Origin: JBQTIY01 sp052387675
GTDB taxonomy: Bacteria > Planctomycetota > B15-G4
DNA: 61,324 nt
Reading direction: 5' to 3'
Assembly: GCA_052387675.1 (NCBI GenBank)
Contig: JBQTIY010000018.1
Location: 1-61,324 of the forward strand
The notes beneath the pieces are model-generated. The model saw nothing but the letters and a program-made list of their open reading frames with translations, made no database searches and was not told the origin of the DNA. This document shows, one piece after another, positions 1-10,281 of this stretch (position 1 is its first letter; every line of letters begins with the position of its first letter). A program made the translations under genes and the position numbers.

Positions 1-1
1 A

Positions 2-125
2 CGGTGTGCGACGCGGCGGGGGTCGGTGTGCCGCGAGTTCCGAGCCGACCTCTCGGCCGCATCGGCCGAGTCGGCGAGGTGTCTGAGCGGCACCGCCGAG
101 CCCCCGCCGCGGGCGCACTCAGCGC
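2..125. repeat. Long hairpin repeat, copy 1
   Basis: Bases 2-119 are identical to 10152-10269, and 2-125 match 10152-10275 with one mismatch (C120 versus G10270). The unit folds into one long imperfect hairpin. Pairing arms are 6-10 with 114-118, 12-22 with 101-111, 29-34 with 87-92, 44-48 with 71-75, and 52-59 with 63-70 around a CAT loop (60-62). It lies 16 bases downstream of the 3' end of the minus-strand tRNA-Arg. No T-run follows it, so it is not a classical intrinsic terminator. It could be a REP/MITE-like element or an RNA 3'-end structure. The left limit may extend beyond the window. Confidence 0.85.
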
Positions 126-140
126 TCAACGCCCGCACAA

Positions 141-218
141 TGGCGTTCCCGGGAGGATTCGAACCTCCGACCGGCGGATTAGAAATCCGCTGCTCTATCC
201 TGGCTGAGCTACGGGAAC
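141..218 (-). tRNA. tRNA-Arg (anticodon TCT)
   Basis: The minus strand folds into a full cloverleaf. The acceptor stem GTTCCCG (218-212) pairs with CGGGAAC (151-145), followed by discriminator G and an encoded CCA (143-141). The D arm begins GCTC. The anticodon stem GCGGA/TCCGC carries the loop TTTCTAA, giving anticodon TCT, which reads AGA/AGG arginine codons. The T arm contains GGTTCGAATCC. The gene lies 48 bases after the stop of the ligase gene on the same strand and may be cotranscribed with it. The hairpin repeat at 2-125 follows its 3' end. Confidence 0.95.
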
Positions 219-266
219 CCGCCGTGCATTGAACATCGCGGCCGCCACAGTTGGAAACGCCCGGGC

Positions 267-2324
267 TCAGCGCGGGGGCAGGTCGCGGCGCGGACGGGCC
301 AAACGACGTTCGACTTCGAGGTACAGCTCGTCGGCCTGGGCGAGGTCGAAGGGCTGGATGCGGGAGCCGGGCTGGGCGGCGCGGACGCGGTAGCGATTGA
401 GGAAGACGCGCGCCTGGGCGAGGTTGCGGTCGAGCTGGACGAGGGTGCGGGCGGCGTCGAGGAGCACGGAGGGTTCGGCGCTGTCGTACCAGAGGCCGTG
501 GTCGAGGAGGGAGTAGAAGACGATCCAGGCTTCTTCGTAGCGGCCCATGGCGAGGAAGGAGCGGCCGAGGGCGGCGTAGCTCTCGGCGGCTTCGGGGCCG
601 CGGTGGGCGGAGATGGCGCGTCGCAGCGGGTCGATGGCGTCGCCGGCGCGCTTCATGTGCAGCAGGAGCACGCCGAGACTGTGCAGGGTGCGGAAGCTGC
701 CGGGCTGGCGCGCATCGGCGAGGCGCAGGGCTTGCAGGGCTTCGTCGAGGCGGCCGAGCCGGAAGAGCAGGCGCGCGCGCAGCACGTGAAAGTCGGGGCG
801 CCAGGGGAAGGCGGCGTCGGCGCGCTGCAGGGCGTCGACGGCGGCGGAGTATTCATGTTCGGCGGTGGCGCGGTCGCCGGCCTGCTCGGCGCTGTCGCCG
901 GCCTCGCGATGCCGAATGTGCGCCGTCATCTCGCGGCTGGCCACGCTGTAGTTGATCCAGTTGGGTACGACGAGAAAGAGCAGCGCGGCACTGGCCAGCA
1001 GGCCCGCGGTGGCGTGCCGGCGATCGGCCAGGCGCTCGCGCGAGTCGCAGCCGGCGCGCGTGACGACCGCGAGCAGGATCATGATCAGGCTGCCGGCTTC
1101 CGCCCAGACCAGGGGCGTCTCGAAGAGGAAGTAGACCAGCGCCGCGACGAGGGCGGCCACGGCGGCGTGGAAGAGTCCGCGCCGCTCGGTGTCCTTCTGC
1201 AGATGCGCCGTGCCGCGCACGACGGCGCGCTGCGTCGTGCGCAACAGAAAGAGGAAGGCCACCAGGCCGACGAGGCCGTGCTCGGCGAGCAGATGCAGGA
1301 ATTGATTGTGCGCATGCGGCACGGGTCGCGCGGCGACGTGGTAGGTGGGCAACAGCGTGTCGAAGCCGCCCGGGCCGACGCCGAAGAGCAAGTGGTCGGC
1401 GGCCATGCGCAGCGTGTCGCTCCAGATGGAGAGGCGCGCGAAGTTGAAATCGCTGGCCTGCGGGTCGAAGACCAGCAGCACACGGGCCAGCGCGTGCTGG
1501 GCTGCGCCCGGGAGCAGGCCGGTGAGCGTGGCCAGCGTGAGCAGCACGGCCAGCACGCCGAGCAGCAGCAGGCCGCGCGAGAGCAGGCGCAGCAGCAGAT
1601 GCCGGCGTCCCTCGCGCTCGCCGGCAGCGCTGGCGCGCAGGAGCACGTGGCAGACCAGCGCGACGAGCACGGCCAGGTAGGCCCCGCGGCTGCCAATGAC
1701 CAGCACGAAGGCGCCGATGGGCAAGAGCAGCGCCGCGAGCGCCAGGCTCTGGCCGCGCGAGAGGGCGCGCTCCAGGAGCAGCACGAAGCCGGCGACCAGG
1801 ACCATGACGAGGTATTGCGCGGCCAGGTAGCTGTGCGCAAAAAAGGGCGTGGAGAGCGCCTGCGCGCGGCCCATCTCGTCGGCGCCGGCTGCCAGAAAGC
1901 CTTGGTAGCCGAGCAAGCCGAAGCAGGAGATGACCAGCGCGACGCAGAGCACGGCCAGCGCCAGCCAGCGCACGCGGGCGGGATTGGTGAGTGTCTTGAG
2001 GGCCAGCAAGTAGGTAAAGCCGAGCGCCAAGAGCAGTCCGGCCGTGTAGCGCGCCATGCCCTCATTGGCCGCGAGCCAGGCCGAGGGCACGGCCAGCGCG
2101 AAGAAGGCCAGCAGCGCGAGGTCGGTGGGGGTGCCGGTTGCCGGCAGACGCGCGCCCAGCAGCGAGGCCATCCACAGCGCGAGCACGCCCGCGCCGGCCA
2201 GGGCCAGGAAGGCGATGTGCTTGGCCGCGAAGCCGCCTTCCGCCTGGGGGAGCAGCGGCATGGCCATGGCCAGCGCCAGCAGGCAGATGAAGGCGAAGGC
2301 CAGCAGCGGCGAGGCTCGTTGCAT
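267..2324 (-). CDS. O-antigen ligase/polymerase-like membrane protein with C-terminal TPRs
   Basis: The 685-residue protein has about ten to twelve hydrophobic segments over its first two thirds. Near residue 350 is the Wzy_C-type signature, a GVGPGGF segment followed by HNQFLHLLAEHGLVG. This family (Wzy, WaaL and related) joins or polymerises lipid-linked glycans on the periplasmic side of the inner membrane. The last 180 residues are soluble and contain TPR-like helices (for example ALGRSFLAMGRYEEAW), as in many oligosaccharyl transferases. The ATG at 2324 lies 9 bases after a TACAAC -10-like box, so the mRNA is probably nearly leaderless. It is divergent from purD. A second family member lies at 10282-11865. 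The substrate cannot be told from the sequence. Confidence 0.8.
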   Translation of the reverse strand: MQRASPLLAFAFICLLALAMAMPLLPQAEGGFAAKHIAFLALAGAGVLALWMASLLGARLPATGTPTDLALLAFFALAVPSAWLAANEGMARYTAGLLLALGFTYLLALKTLTNPARVRWLALAVLCVALVISCFGLLGYQGFLAAGADEMGRAQALSTPFFAHSYLAAQYLVMVLVAGFVLLLERALSRGQSLALAALLLPIGAFVLVIGSRGAYLAVLVALVCHVLLRASAAGEREGRRHLLLRLLSRGLLLLGVLAVLLTLATLTGLLPGAAQHALARVLLVFDPQASDFNFARLSIWSDTLRMAADHLLFGVGPGGFDTLLPTYHVAARPVPHAHNQFLHLLAEHGLVGLVAFLFLLRTTQRAVVRGTAHLQKDTERRGLFHAAVAALVAALVYFLFETPLVWAEAGSLIMILLAVVTRAGCDSRERLADRRHATAGLLASAALLFLVVPNWINYSVASREMTAHIRHREAGDSAEQAGDRATAEHEYSAAVDALQRADAAFPWRPDFHVLRARLLFRLGRLDEALQALRLADARQPGSFRTLHSLGVLLLHMKRAGDAIDPLRRAISAHRGPEAAESYAALGRSFLAMGRYEEAWIVFYSLLDHGLWYDSAEPSVLLDAARTLVQLDRNLAQARVFLNRYRVRAAQPGSRIQPFDLAQADELYLEVERRLARPRRDLPPR

Positions 2325-2333
2325 CGCGGCACC

Positions 2334-2371
2334 GTTGTACCGCGCGAGGTCCCGTGACGGATCGGTACAAT
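2334..2371. promoter_or_regulatory. Divergent promoter region of the ligase gene and purD
   Basis: On the minus strand, TACAAC (2339-2334) is 9 bases from the ATG at 2324. On the plus strand, TACAAT (2366-2371) is 6 bases from the GTG at 2378. Both fit a TAnnnT -10 element placed so that transcription begins at or within a few bases of the start codon. No convincing -35 is seen for either. The two boxes sit in inverted orientation in a 53-base gap. Confidence 0.5.
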
Positions 2372-2377
2372 CTCGCC

Positions 2378-3697
2378 GTGAACGTTCTCGTGGTGGGTTC
2401 GGGCGGCCGCGAGCACGCCTTCATCGATGCGCTTTCCCGCGCTCAGGGGATCGGCCGTCTCGTGGCCGCGCCCGGCAATGCCGGCATTGCCGAGCAAGCC
2501 GAGTGCGTGGAGGTGCCCCTCACCGACACCGCCCGGCAGGTGGCCCTGGCCAAGGACATGCAGGCGGGCTTGGTGGTGGTTGGGCCCGAAGGCCCGCTGG
2601 TGGCCGGCCTGGTGGATGGCTTGCAGGCGGCGGGCATTCCCGCCCTGGGCCCCACGCGCGCCGCGGCGCACATCGAAGGCAGCAAGGCCTACATGAAGGA
2701 TCTGTGCCGGCGCGCGCGCATCCCGACCGCCGGCTGCCGAACCTTCAGTTCTTCCTCAGAGGCCATTGCCCACGCCGAGTCGTTGGAGCGCTGGCCCACG
2801 GTCATCAAGGCCGATGGCCTGGCCGCCGGCAAGGGCGTGGTCATCGTGCATGACGCGGTCACGGCCGTGGCCACGGTGCGCTCGATGATGCTCGAGAAGA
2901 CCTTTGGCGAGTCGGGCAGCCGCGTGCTCTTCGAGGAGTTCGTGGAGGGCGAGGAACTCTCGATCATGGCGCTGGTGGACGGCGAGACCGTGGCCGTGCT
3001 TGAGCCGAGCCGCGATCACAAGGCCGTGGGCGACGGCGACACCGGCCCCAACACGGGCGGCATGGGCGCCTTCTCGCCGAGCCGCCTGCTCACGCGACGC
3101 ACCTACGAGCAGATCGAGGAGCGCGTGCTGATCCCCGCCGTGCATTCGCTCTCGCGCGAGGGCCGGCCCTTTCGCGGCATTCTCTATGCGGGGCTCATGC
3201 TCACCGGCGAAGGGCCGGTGGTGCTGGAGTTCAATGCGCGCGGCGGCGATCCGGAGATCGAGGCGCTCATGCCGCGCCTGGAGAGCGACGCGCTCAAGCT
3301 CTTTCACGCGGCGGCGACGGCCGGCCTCGCCGAGCACGGCGAGATCCGCTGGAGCCGGCAGCATGCCTGCGCGGTCGTGCTGGCCGATGGCGACTACCCC
3401 GGAGCGGTCAAGCCGGGCAAGCCCATCGAGGGCCTCGAACGGGCCGCTGCGCTGCCCAACGTGCACATTTATCACATGGGCACGCGCCGCACGGCCGGCC
3501 GGCTCGAGACCGCGGGAGGCCGCGTGCTCTGCGTGACGGGCCTGGGCGCCGATCTGCCCGCCGCGCGCCGCGCCGCCTATGCCGCCGTCACGCAGATTCA
3601 TTTTCCGGGCATGCGCTATCGGCGCGACATCGGCTGGCGCGAGCTCGATCGCACCGCCGGGCCGGTCGTCGTGGACGGCGGGATCTCCGCGCCGTGA
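2378..3697 (+). CDS. purD: Phosphoribosylamine-glycine ligase (GARS)
   Basis: This ATP-grasp enzyme joins glycine to 5-phosphoribosylamine in the second step of de novo purine synthesis, in the cytoplasm. The 439-residue product starts VNVLVVGSGGREHA, the typical PurD N-terminus. It contains KADGLAAGKGVV and a conserved acidic and glycine-rich stretch ending GPNTGGMGAFSP. FNARGGDPE lies in the C-terminal half. The GTG at 2378 is chosen because homology begins there and a TACAAT box ends 6 bases upstream. An in-frame GTG at 2354 would add eight unconserved residues. The stop overlaps the fur start (GTGA), so purD is translationally coupled to the iron genes, an unusual partner set. Confidence 0.93.
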   Translation: MNVLVVGSGGREHAFIDALSRAQGIGRLVAAPGNAGIAEQAECVEVPLTDTARQVALAKDMQAGLVVVGPEGPLVAGLVDGLQAAGIPALGPTRAAAHIEGSKAYMKDLCRRARIPTAGCRTFSSSSEAIAHAESLERWPTVIKADGLAAGKGVVIVHDAVTAVATVRSMMLEKTFGESGSRVLFEEFVEGEELSIMALVDGETVAVLEPSRDHKAVGDGDTGPNTGGMGAFSPSRLLTRRTYEQIEERVLIPAVHSLSREGRPFRGILYAGLMLTGEGPVVLEFNARGGDPEIEALMPRLESDALKLFHAAATAGLAEHGEIRWSRQHACAVVLADGDYPGAVKPGKPIEGLERAAALPNVHIYHMGTRRTAGRLETAGGRVLCVTGLGADLPAARRAAYAAVTQIHFPGMRYRRDIGWRELDRTAGPVVVDGGISAP

Positions 3698-4224
3698 AAG
3701 AGATCGCGCAGCGTTTCGAACGCTTCCTGCGCGAGCGCGGCCTGCGCCTCACTCGTCAGCGCGCCGAGATCCTGCGCAGCATCTACGCGACGCACAAACA
3801 TCTGACCGCCGACCAGCTCTACGCCCTTTTGCGCGCGTCGCCAGCCAGCGCGCGCCTGCGCATCAGCCGCGCCACGGTCTTCCGCACGCTGACACTTCTC
3901 GACGAGGGCGGCTTCGTGCAGGGCATCGACCTGGGCCGCGAGCAGGGCACGCTCTACGAGCACACGCTGGGGCACGAGCACCACGACCACATGATCTGCC
4001 TGAGCTGCCACCGCATCTTCGAGTTCAGCGATGCCGAACTGGAGCAAGCCCAGTCGGCGGCCATTGCGCGCGCCGGCTTCCAGGCCACGACGCACCGGCT
4101 CAACATCTTCGGCAACTGCGCGCGCTGCGCCAGCAGGGCGGGCGGCGAGCGGCCGGCCGCACGCAGCGGAGGCAAGACGAGGGTGCGGCGGGCGGGCCAC
4201 TCGGGGAGCCTCGGCGGGGCGTGA
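3694..4224 (+). CDS. fur: Fur-family metal-responsive repressor
   Basis: This is a winged-helix repressor of the Fur/Zur/PerR family, probably Fur because feoA and feoB follow directly. Residues 15-80 form the DNA-binding domain (RGLRLTRQRAEIL, then ISRATVFRTL). Residues 94-99 are the histidine-rich metal site (HEHHDH). Cysteines come in two CxxC pairs at 102/105 and 142/145, as in structural zinc sites. The basic tail after residue 150 is unlike most Fur proteins and may be disordered. The GTG start overlaps the purD stop, and the stop overlaps the feoA start. No clear 19-bp Fur box was found upstream of purD, so autoregulation is not visible. Confidence 0.88.
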   Translation: MKEIAQRFERFLRERGLRLTRQRAEILRSIYATHKHLTADQLYALLRASPASARLRISRATVFRTLTLLDEGGFVQGIDLGREQGTLYEHTLGHEHHDHMICLSCHRIFEFSDAELEQAQSAAIARAGFQATTHRLNIFGNCARCASRAGGERPAARSGGKTRVRRAGHSGSLGGA

Positions 4225-4450
4225 GGCTTTCGCTCTCGGACCTGGCCGCCGGCCGCGTGGCCGTGCTCGTCTCGGTCTCTGCCGAGCGGCCTTTCCGGCG
4301 GCGGCTGCTCGAACTCGGCTTTCTGCCCGGCTCGGAGCTGCGCCTCGTGCGCCGTGTGGCCGTGGGGGACGTGCTCGAAGTCGAGCTGCGCCACAGCCGC
4401 GTCTCGCTGCGCATCAGTGAGGCCAAGGCGCTCGTCGTGGACACCACGCC

Positions 4451-4454
<4 letters not shown>
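4221..4454 (+). CDS. feoA: Ferrous iron transport protein A
   Basis: This small cytoplasmic protein of 77 residues has an SH3-like fold and supports FeoB. The sequence begins LSLSDLAAGR and contains RRRLLELGFLPGSELRLVRR, the characteristic FeoA core, followed by LRHSRVSLRISEAKAL. The GTG at 4221 overlaps the fur stop (GTGA) and the stop overlaps the feoB ATG (ATGA), so the trio is translationally coupled. The coding frame also runs upstream through fur without a stop. That upstream part is only a shadow of fur. Confidence 0.9.
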
Positions 4455-6589
<2,135 letters not shown>

Positions 6590-6642
6590 GAGCTGGGCTG
6601 GCCAACACTCGGAGCGGCCCGCGGACCGAAAAGCAGCACGGC

Positions 6643-6648
6643 TATACT
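6643..6648 (+). promoter_or_regulatory. Candidate -10 box of the secreted dehydrogenase gene
   Basis: TATACT lies 37 bases before the ATG at 6686 in the gap after feoB. No recognisable -35 lies 16-18 bases upstream. The call rests on the close match to TATAAT in an otherwise GC-rich gap. Confidence 0.4.
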
Positions 6649-6685
6649 GGCCGCCCTCGCGCTATCCCGGATTGCCCGTCGCCCG

Positions 6686-9600
6686 ATGTCCTCGCCTCTC
6701 CCGCCCGCTCCGCTCTTGCTTGGCGCGCCGCTCGCCCGTGCCGGGCTCTACGTCCGTGGCGCTCTTCTCGCCCTGGTCATGATTCCGGCCGCGAGCGCTC
6801 AGCGCGCGCCCTTGCCCCAGCCGGCGGCCTCGCCTCCCAGGCCGCTCGTCCCCGACCAGAGCCACAACTCTCAGGACTCGCGCTGGATGCTCACGCCGGT
6901 GCAGTCGCCGGGGACGCTGAGGGTGGATCCGGGAGCGATCACTCCGGCAGACGAAGAGGACTGCGGCGCGGACTGCCGCTGCGGCTGCGCCTGCGGTGAT
7001 CCGAGCGCGCCGCCGGGCGCCTCCGAAGACTGTGCCTGCGCGATCACTTCCGGCACGCTTCCGGGCTTCATTGATCAGACGCTCATCGCCGACTGGAGCC
7101 AGCCGGTGGGCGTCACCGTCGCCGGACCGGGCGTGCTCTTCGTCTGGGAAAAGCACGGCGTCGTCTGGCGTGTCGTGGATGGAGTGAAGCCGGCCCTGCC
7201 CTTCCTCAATATCAGCGAAGAAGTGGGCAACTGGGGCGACCACGGCTTGTTGGGCTTCGCCCTCGATCCGAACTACGCCAGCAACGGCTACGTCTACGTG
7301 CTCTACGCCGTGGACTACCACCACTTGGAGCACTTCGGCACGCCGCAGTACTCGCCGGCCTTGAGCGAGTTCAACGTGGACACGATCGGCCGGCTGGCGC
7401 GTTACACGCGCTCGGCGAACGGACTCTTCGCCAAGACCAGCACGCGCCTTGTGCTGCTGGGCGAGACCAAGTCCACGGGCATTCCCATCTGCAGCAGCAC
7501 GCACGGCGTGGGCTGGCTGGCCTTCGGCAATGACGGCACGCTCTTGCTCACCACCGGCGATGGTTCGGCCGGCGACGGCAGCGGCACCTGTTTCAGCGAC
7601 GGCATCATCACGGCCACCGAGAACGTGAACACCTATCGCGCGCAACTCGTGAACAGCCTGAGCGGCAAGGTCCTGCGCCTTGACCCGGCCACCGGCGACG
7701 GTGTGCCGAGCAATCCTTTCTATGATCCGCTCGCGCCGCGCGCGCCGCGCTCACGCGTCTGGTCGCTGGGCCTGCGCAATCCCACGCGCTTCGGCGTGCA
7801 GCCAGGCACCGGTTCGCCTGCACCGGCAGCGGGGGACCCCGGCGTGCTGACCATCGGCGATGTCGGCGCCGACATCTGGGAAGAACTCAACGTCGTCACG
7901 GGACCCGCGCAGAACTTCGGCTGGCCGCAGTGGGAGGGCTACGAGGTGACGCCCTTCGGCTCAGGGCCGGTGCAGAACAAGGACGCGCCCAATCCGCTCT
8001 ACAACGGACCGGCCGGCTCCTGCCCGCAGCCCTTCTTCTTCTTCCGCGACTTGCTCGTCGAGGACAGCGCCCTGGCGCCCTTCTGGCCGCACCCCTGTCA
8101 GCCTGCGCTGCCGGTCAGCACGAGCGCACCGCTCTTCACGCATCGCCGGCCCGCCCTGGCCTGGGTGCACGACGGCTCGGCCTTTGCTCCCAGCTTCGAT
8201 GTGCGCGGCGCCGCGGCGTTTGTGGAACTCGGCGCGCTGAACAGTCCGGTCGCGGGCGAGCCATTTGCCGGCAACTGTTCGATCGGCGGCACCTTCGCCT
8301 CGGGCAGCGGCTTTCCTGCTCCCTGGGACACTCGCTATTTCCACGCCGACTACGGCCGCGGCTGGATCCGCGGCTTTGAGCTGGGCGCCGGCGGCCAGGC
8401 GCAGACCGTGGAACTCTTCGCTGATCCGGTGGGCCGGCCCGTGGCGCTGGCCTTCGATCCCTTCGAGGGACACCTGCTCTATCTCGACTACACCGCCACG
8501 GGAATCGGGGCGCTGCATCGCATCGTTTATCCGCAGGGCAATTTGCCGCCCGTGGCCGCGCTGCAGACCAGCCAGCCCTTCGGTCCGGCGCCGCACGGGG
8601 CCGCCTTCGACGCGGAGGGCAGCGCCGATCCGGAGGAGCAGCCGCTGCGCTTGCTCTGGGACTTCGGCGACGGCACGCCCCAGAGCGCGCTCGCTGCGCC
8701 CGTGCATGTCTTCCCGAGCGAGGACATCACGGCCGCGGGCGCGCTGCATCTGCGCGTGCTCGACATGACGCCGCCCGGCAGCACCGGCTTCAGCAATCCC
8801 GATCCCGAAGTGCTGCGCGATGGCTACAAGGCGCCGCTCGACTCGCTCGATGACCAGGCTCAGTACGACACGATCCACGGCGTGGGCCCCGTGCTGGACA
8901 AGTTCGGCCCCGACTGGGCCGGCTACACCTACCCCGGCACGCGCAGTTTCGTCGGGCTGCACTTCCAGGAAGGCATGAACTACCTCGGCGGCGGCTTCTT
9001 CGAGGCGCCGCCGGTCGTGCAAGTGCGCCAAGGCGGCGTGTGGAACGATGTGTCAGGAGTCGTGACGGATCCTCCCTACGCCCTCGGCACCGCGCCGCAC
9101 TTCGAGACCTTCGAGTTCCGCTTTCCGCCGGTGAGCGGCGACGGCCTGCGCCTCTACGGTCAGCCAGGCGGCATCGGCGATCTGGAGTTCTTCACCCTGG
9201 GCGAACTGCGCGTCCTGGCCCTGCCCGAAGTTCTGCCCGCCGGCCCGACCAACTACACCGTCACTCTCACTGTCATCGACGAAGTGGGCGCCGAGGACAC
9301 AGCCAGCGCCACGATCTTCGTCAACAACACGCCGCCCAAGCCGGTCATTGTCTCGCCCGCGCAATTCAGCGCCTACGCCAATGGCGTGCCCGACCTCGTC
9401 GTGCTGAGCCACGCCTCCAGCGACGCCGAGTCGAGCCCCGGCTTCCTCACCTGCACCTGGCAGACGACGCTGCATCACAACACGCACACGCACCCCGGCC
9501 CGCTCGATCCCAATTGCAGCAGCAGCGCCGTGCTGCTCGGTGATCACGGCTGCGGCGAGGGCGTCTTCTACTACGAGATCTCGCTGAAGATCACCGACGT

Positions 9601-9883
9601 GGAGGGACTCTCCGCCCAGACCTCGCACTACCTCGTGCCGGACTGCGATCGCAATCTCAATGGCGAAGACGATGCCGTGGACATCGGCACGGGCGCCAGC
9701 AAGGACAAGAACCAGAACGACATTCCCGATGAGGCTGAAACCGACTGCGACAGCAATGGCCTGCCCGACTTGCTCGAGTTCTTCTTCGGCCTGGCCGGTG
9801 ACCGCAACGGCAACGGTGTCATCGACGCCTGCGAGCCCTTCAGCTTCAAGGTGCTGCCTGCGACGGGCTTCGAGCTGAAGTAG
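6686..9883 (+). CDS. Secreted glucose/sorbosone dehydrogenase-like protein with PKD and Ca-binding repeats
   Basis: The 1,065-residue protein has a signal peptide ending near residue 35. Next is a cysteine-rich stretch (about 92-115), then a soluble PQQ-dehydrogenase-like beta-propeller (about 120-600). The propeller contains NWGDHGLLGFALDPNYASNG and SRVWSLGLRNPTRFG, both hallmarks of the GSDH family. A PKD-like domain follows (DPEEQPLRLLWDFGDGTP, near 650), then a discoidin/NPCBM-like region. The C-terminus has D-N-G repeats such as DCDRNLNGEDD, DCDSNGLPD and DRNGNGVIDACE, which resemble thrombospondin type 3 or dockerin-like calcium sites. It probably oxidises or binds sugars outside the cell. 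The exact substrate and whether PQQ is used are unknown. No second gene in its operon is seen. Confidence 0.75.
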   Translation: MSSPLPPAPLLLGAPLARAGLYVRGALLALVMIPAASAQRAPLPQPAASPPRPLVPDQSHNSQDSRWMLTPVQSPGTLRVDPGAITPADEEDCGADCRCGCACGDPSAPPGASEDCACAITSGTLPGFIDQTLIADWSQPVGVTVAGPGVLFVWEKHGVVWRVVDGVKPALPFLNISEEVGNWGDHGLLGFALDPNYASNGYVYVLYAVDYHHLEHFGTPQYSPALSEFNVDTIGRLARYTRSANGLFAKTSTRLVLLGETKSTGIPICSSTHGVGWLAFGNDGTLLLTTGDGSAGDGSGTCFSDGIITATENVNTYRAQLVNSLSGKVLRLDPATGDGVPSNPFYDPLAPRAPRSRVWSLGLRNPTRFGVQPGTGSPAPAAGDPGVLTIGDVGADIWEELNVVTGPAQNFGWPQWEGYEVTPFGSGPVQNKDAPNPLYNGPAGSCPQPFFFFRDLLVEDSALAPFWPHPCQPALPVSTSAPLFTHRRPALAWVHDGSAFAPSFDVRGAAAFVELGALNSPVAGEPFAGNCSIGGTFASGSGFPAPWDTRYFHADYGRGWIRGFELGAGGQAQTVELFADPVGRPVALAFDPFEGHLLYLDYTATGIGALHRIVYPQGNLPPVAALQTSQPFGPAPHGAAFDAEGSADPEEQPLRLLWDFGDGTPQSALAAPVHVFPSEDITAAGALHLRVLDMTPPGSTGFSNPDPEVLRDGYKAPLDSLDDQAQYDTIHGVGPVLDKFGPDWAGYTYPGTRSFVGLHFQEGMNYLGGGFFEAPPVVQVRQGGVWNDVSGVVTDPPYALGTAPHFETFEFRFPPVSGDGLRLYGQPGGIGDLEFFTLGELRVLALPEVLPAGPTNYTVTLTVIDEVGAEDTASATIFVNNTPPKPVIVSPAQFSAYANGVPDLVVLSHASSDAESSPGFLTCTWQTTLHHNTHTHPGPLDPNCSSSAVLLGDHGCGEGVFYYEISLKITDVEGLSAQTSHYLVPDCDRNLNGEDDAVDIGTGASKDKNQNDIPDEAETDCDSNGLPDLLEFFFGLAGDRNGNGVIDACEPFSFKVLPATGFELK

Positions 9884-9891
9884 GCGCGCTG

Positions 9892-9957
9892 CCGCTCCGC
9901 GGCTGCCACGGGCTCCGCTCTGCGTCGACCCGGATTCCGCTCCGCGGCTGCCACGGG
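9892..9957. repeat. 21-base direct repeat pair after the dehydrogenase gene
   Basis: CCGCTCCGCGGCTGCCACGGG occurs at 9892-9912 and again at 9937-9957, 45 bases apart. A shorter related piece, GCCGCTCCGCGG, recurs near 10063. The function is unknown. Confidence 0.7.
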
Positions 9958-10031
9958 GCCTGCTCCGGCCGTCTGTCCTCGCGCTCGCCCCTGCACTACT
10001 CCTGCAGTCAAGCGTTCACACTGGCGAGGCG

Positions 10032-10053
10032 CTGTGGAGGCCGGCCTCCGCAG
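10032..10053. repeat. 22-base near-perfect palindrome between convergent genes
   Basis: CTGTGGAGGCC is followed directly by GGCCTCCGCAG, giving 11-base arms with one mismatch and no loop. It lies in the 398-base gap between the dehydrogenase stop (9883) and the ligase stop (10282). As RNA it would form a hairpin and may help termination. The rest of the gap up to 10151 holds only short GC-rich repeats and no gene that can be supported. Confidence 0.45.
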
Positions 10054-10151
10054 CCCCGGGCGCGCCGCTCCGCGGACAATCGGCAGCCCACCGCTCCTAC
10101 CGACTTTGGCAGAGCACACCTCGGTCGCCAACTGCCTTTCAACCCATACAT

Positions 10152-10275
10152 CGGTGTGCGACGCGGCGGGGGTCGGTGTGCCGCGAGTTCCGAGCCGACC
10201 TCTCGGCCGCATCGGCCGAGTCGGCGAGGTGTCTGAGCGGCACCGCCGAGCCCCCGCCGCGGGCGCACTGAGCGC
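10152..10275. repeat. Long hairpin repeat, copy 2
   Basis: This is the second copy of the element at 2-125, identical over 118 bases and with the same long hairpin fold. It begins 6 bases beyond the stop of the minus-strand ligase gene, so both copies follow minus-strand genes in the same orientation. Identity over a non-coding 118-base hairpin implies recent copying or strong selection on the sequence. Confidence 0.88.
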
Positions 10276-10281
10276 GTATCT

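Noticed and set aside
498..2357. A 619-codon open frame on the plus strand opposite the ligase gene
   Set aside because: The translation is low-complexity Gly/Ala/Glu/Gln with no family motif, and the minus strand has a clear membrane protein. It is an antisense shadow of GC-rich coding DNA.
2325..2377. A Fur box in front of purD-fur-feoAB
   Set aside because: No AT-rich 19-base inverted repeat like the Fur consensus is present in the gap or near the fur start.
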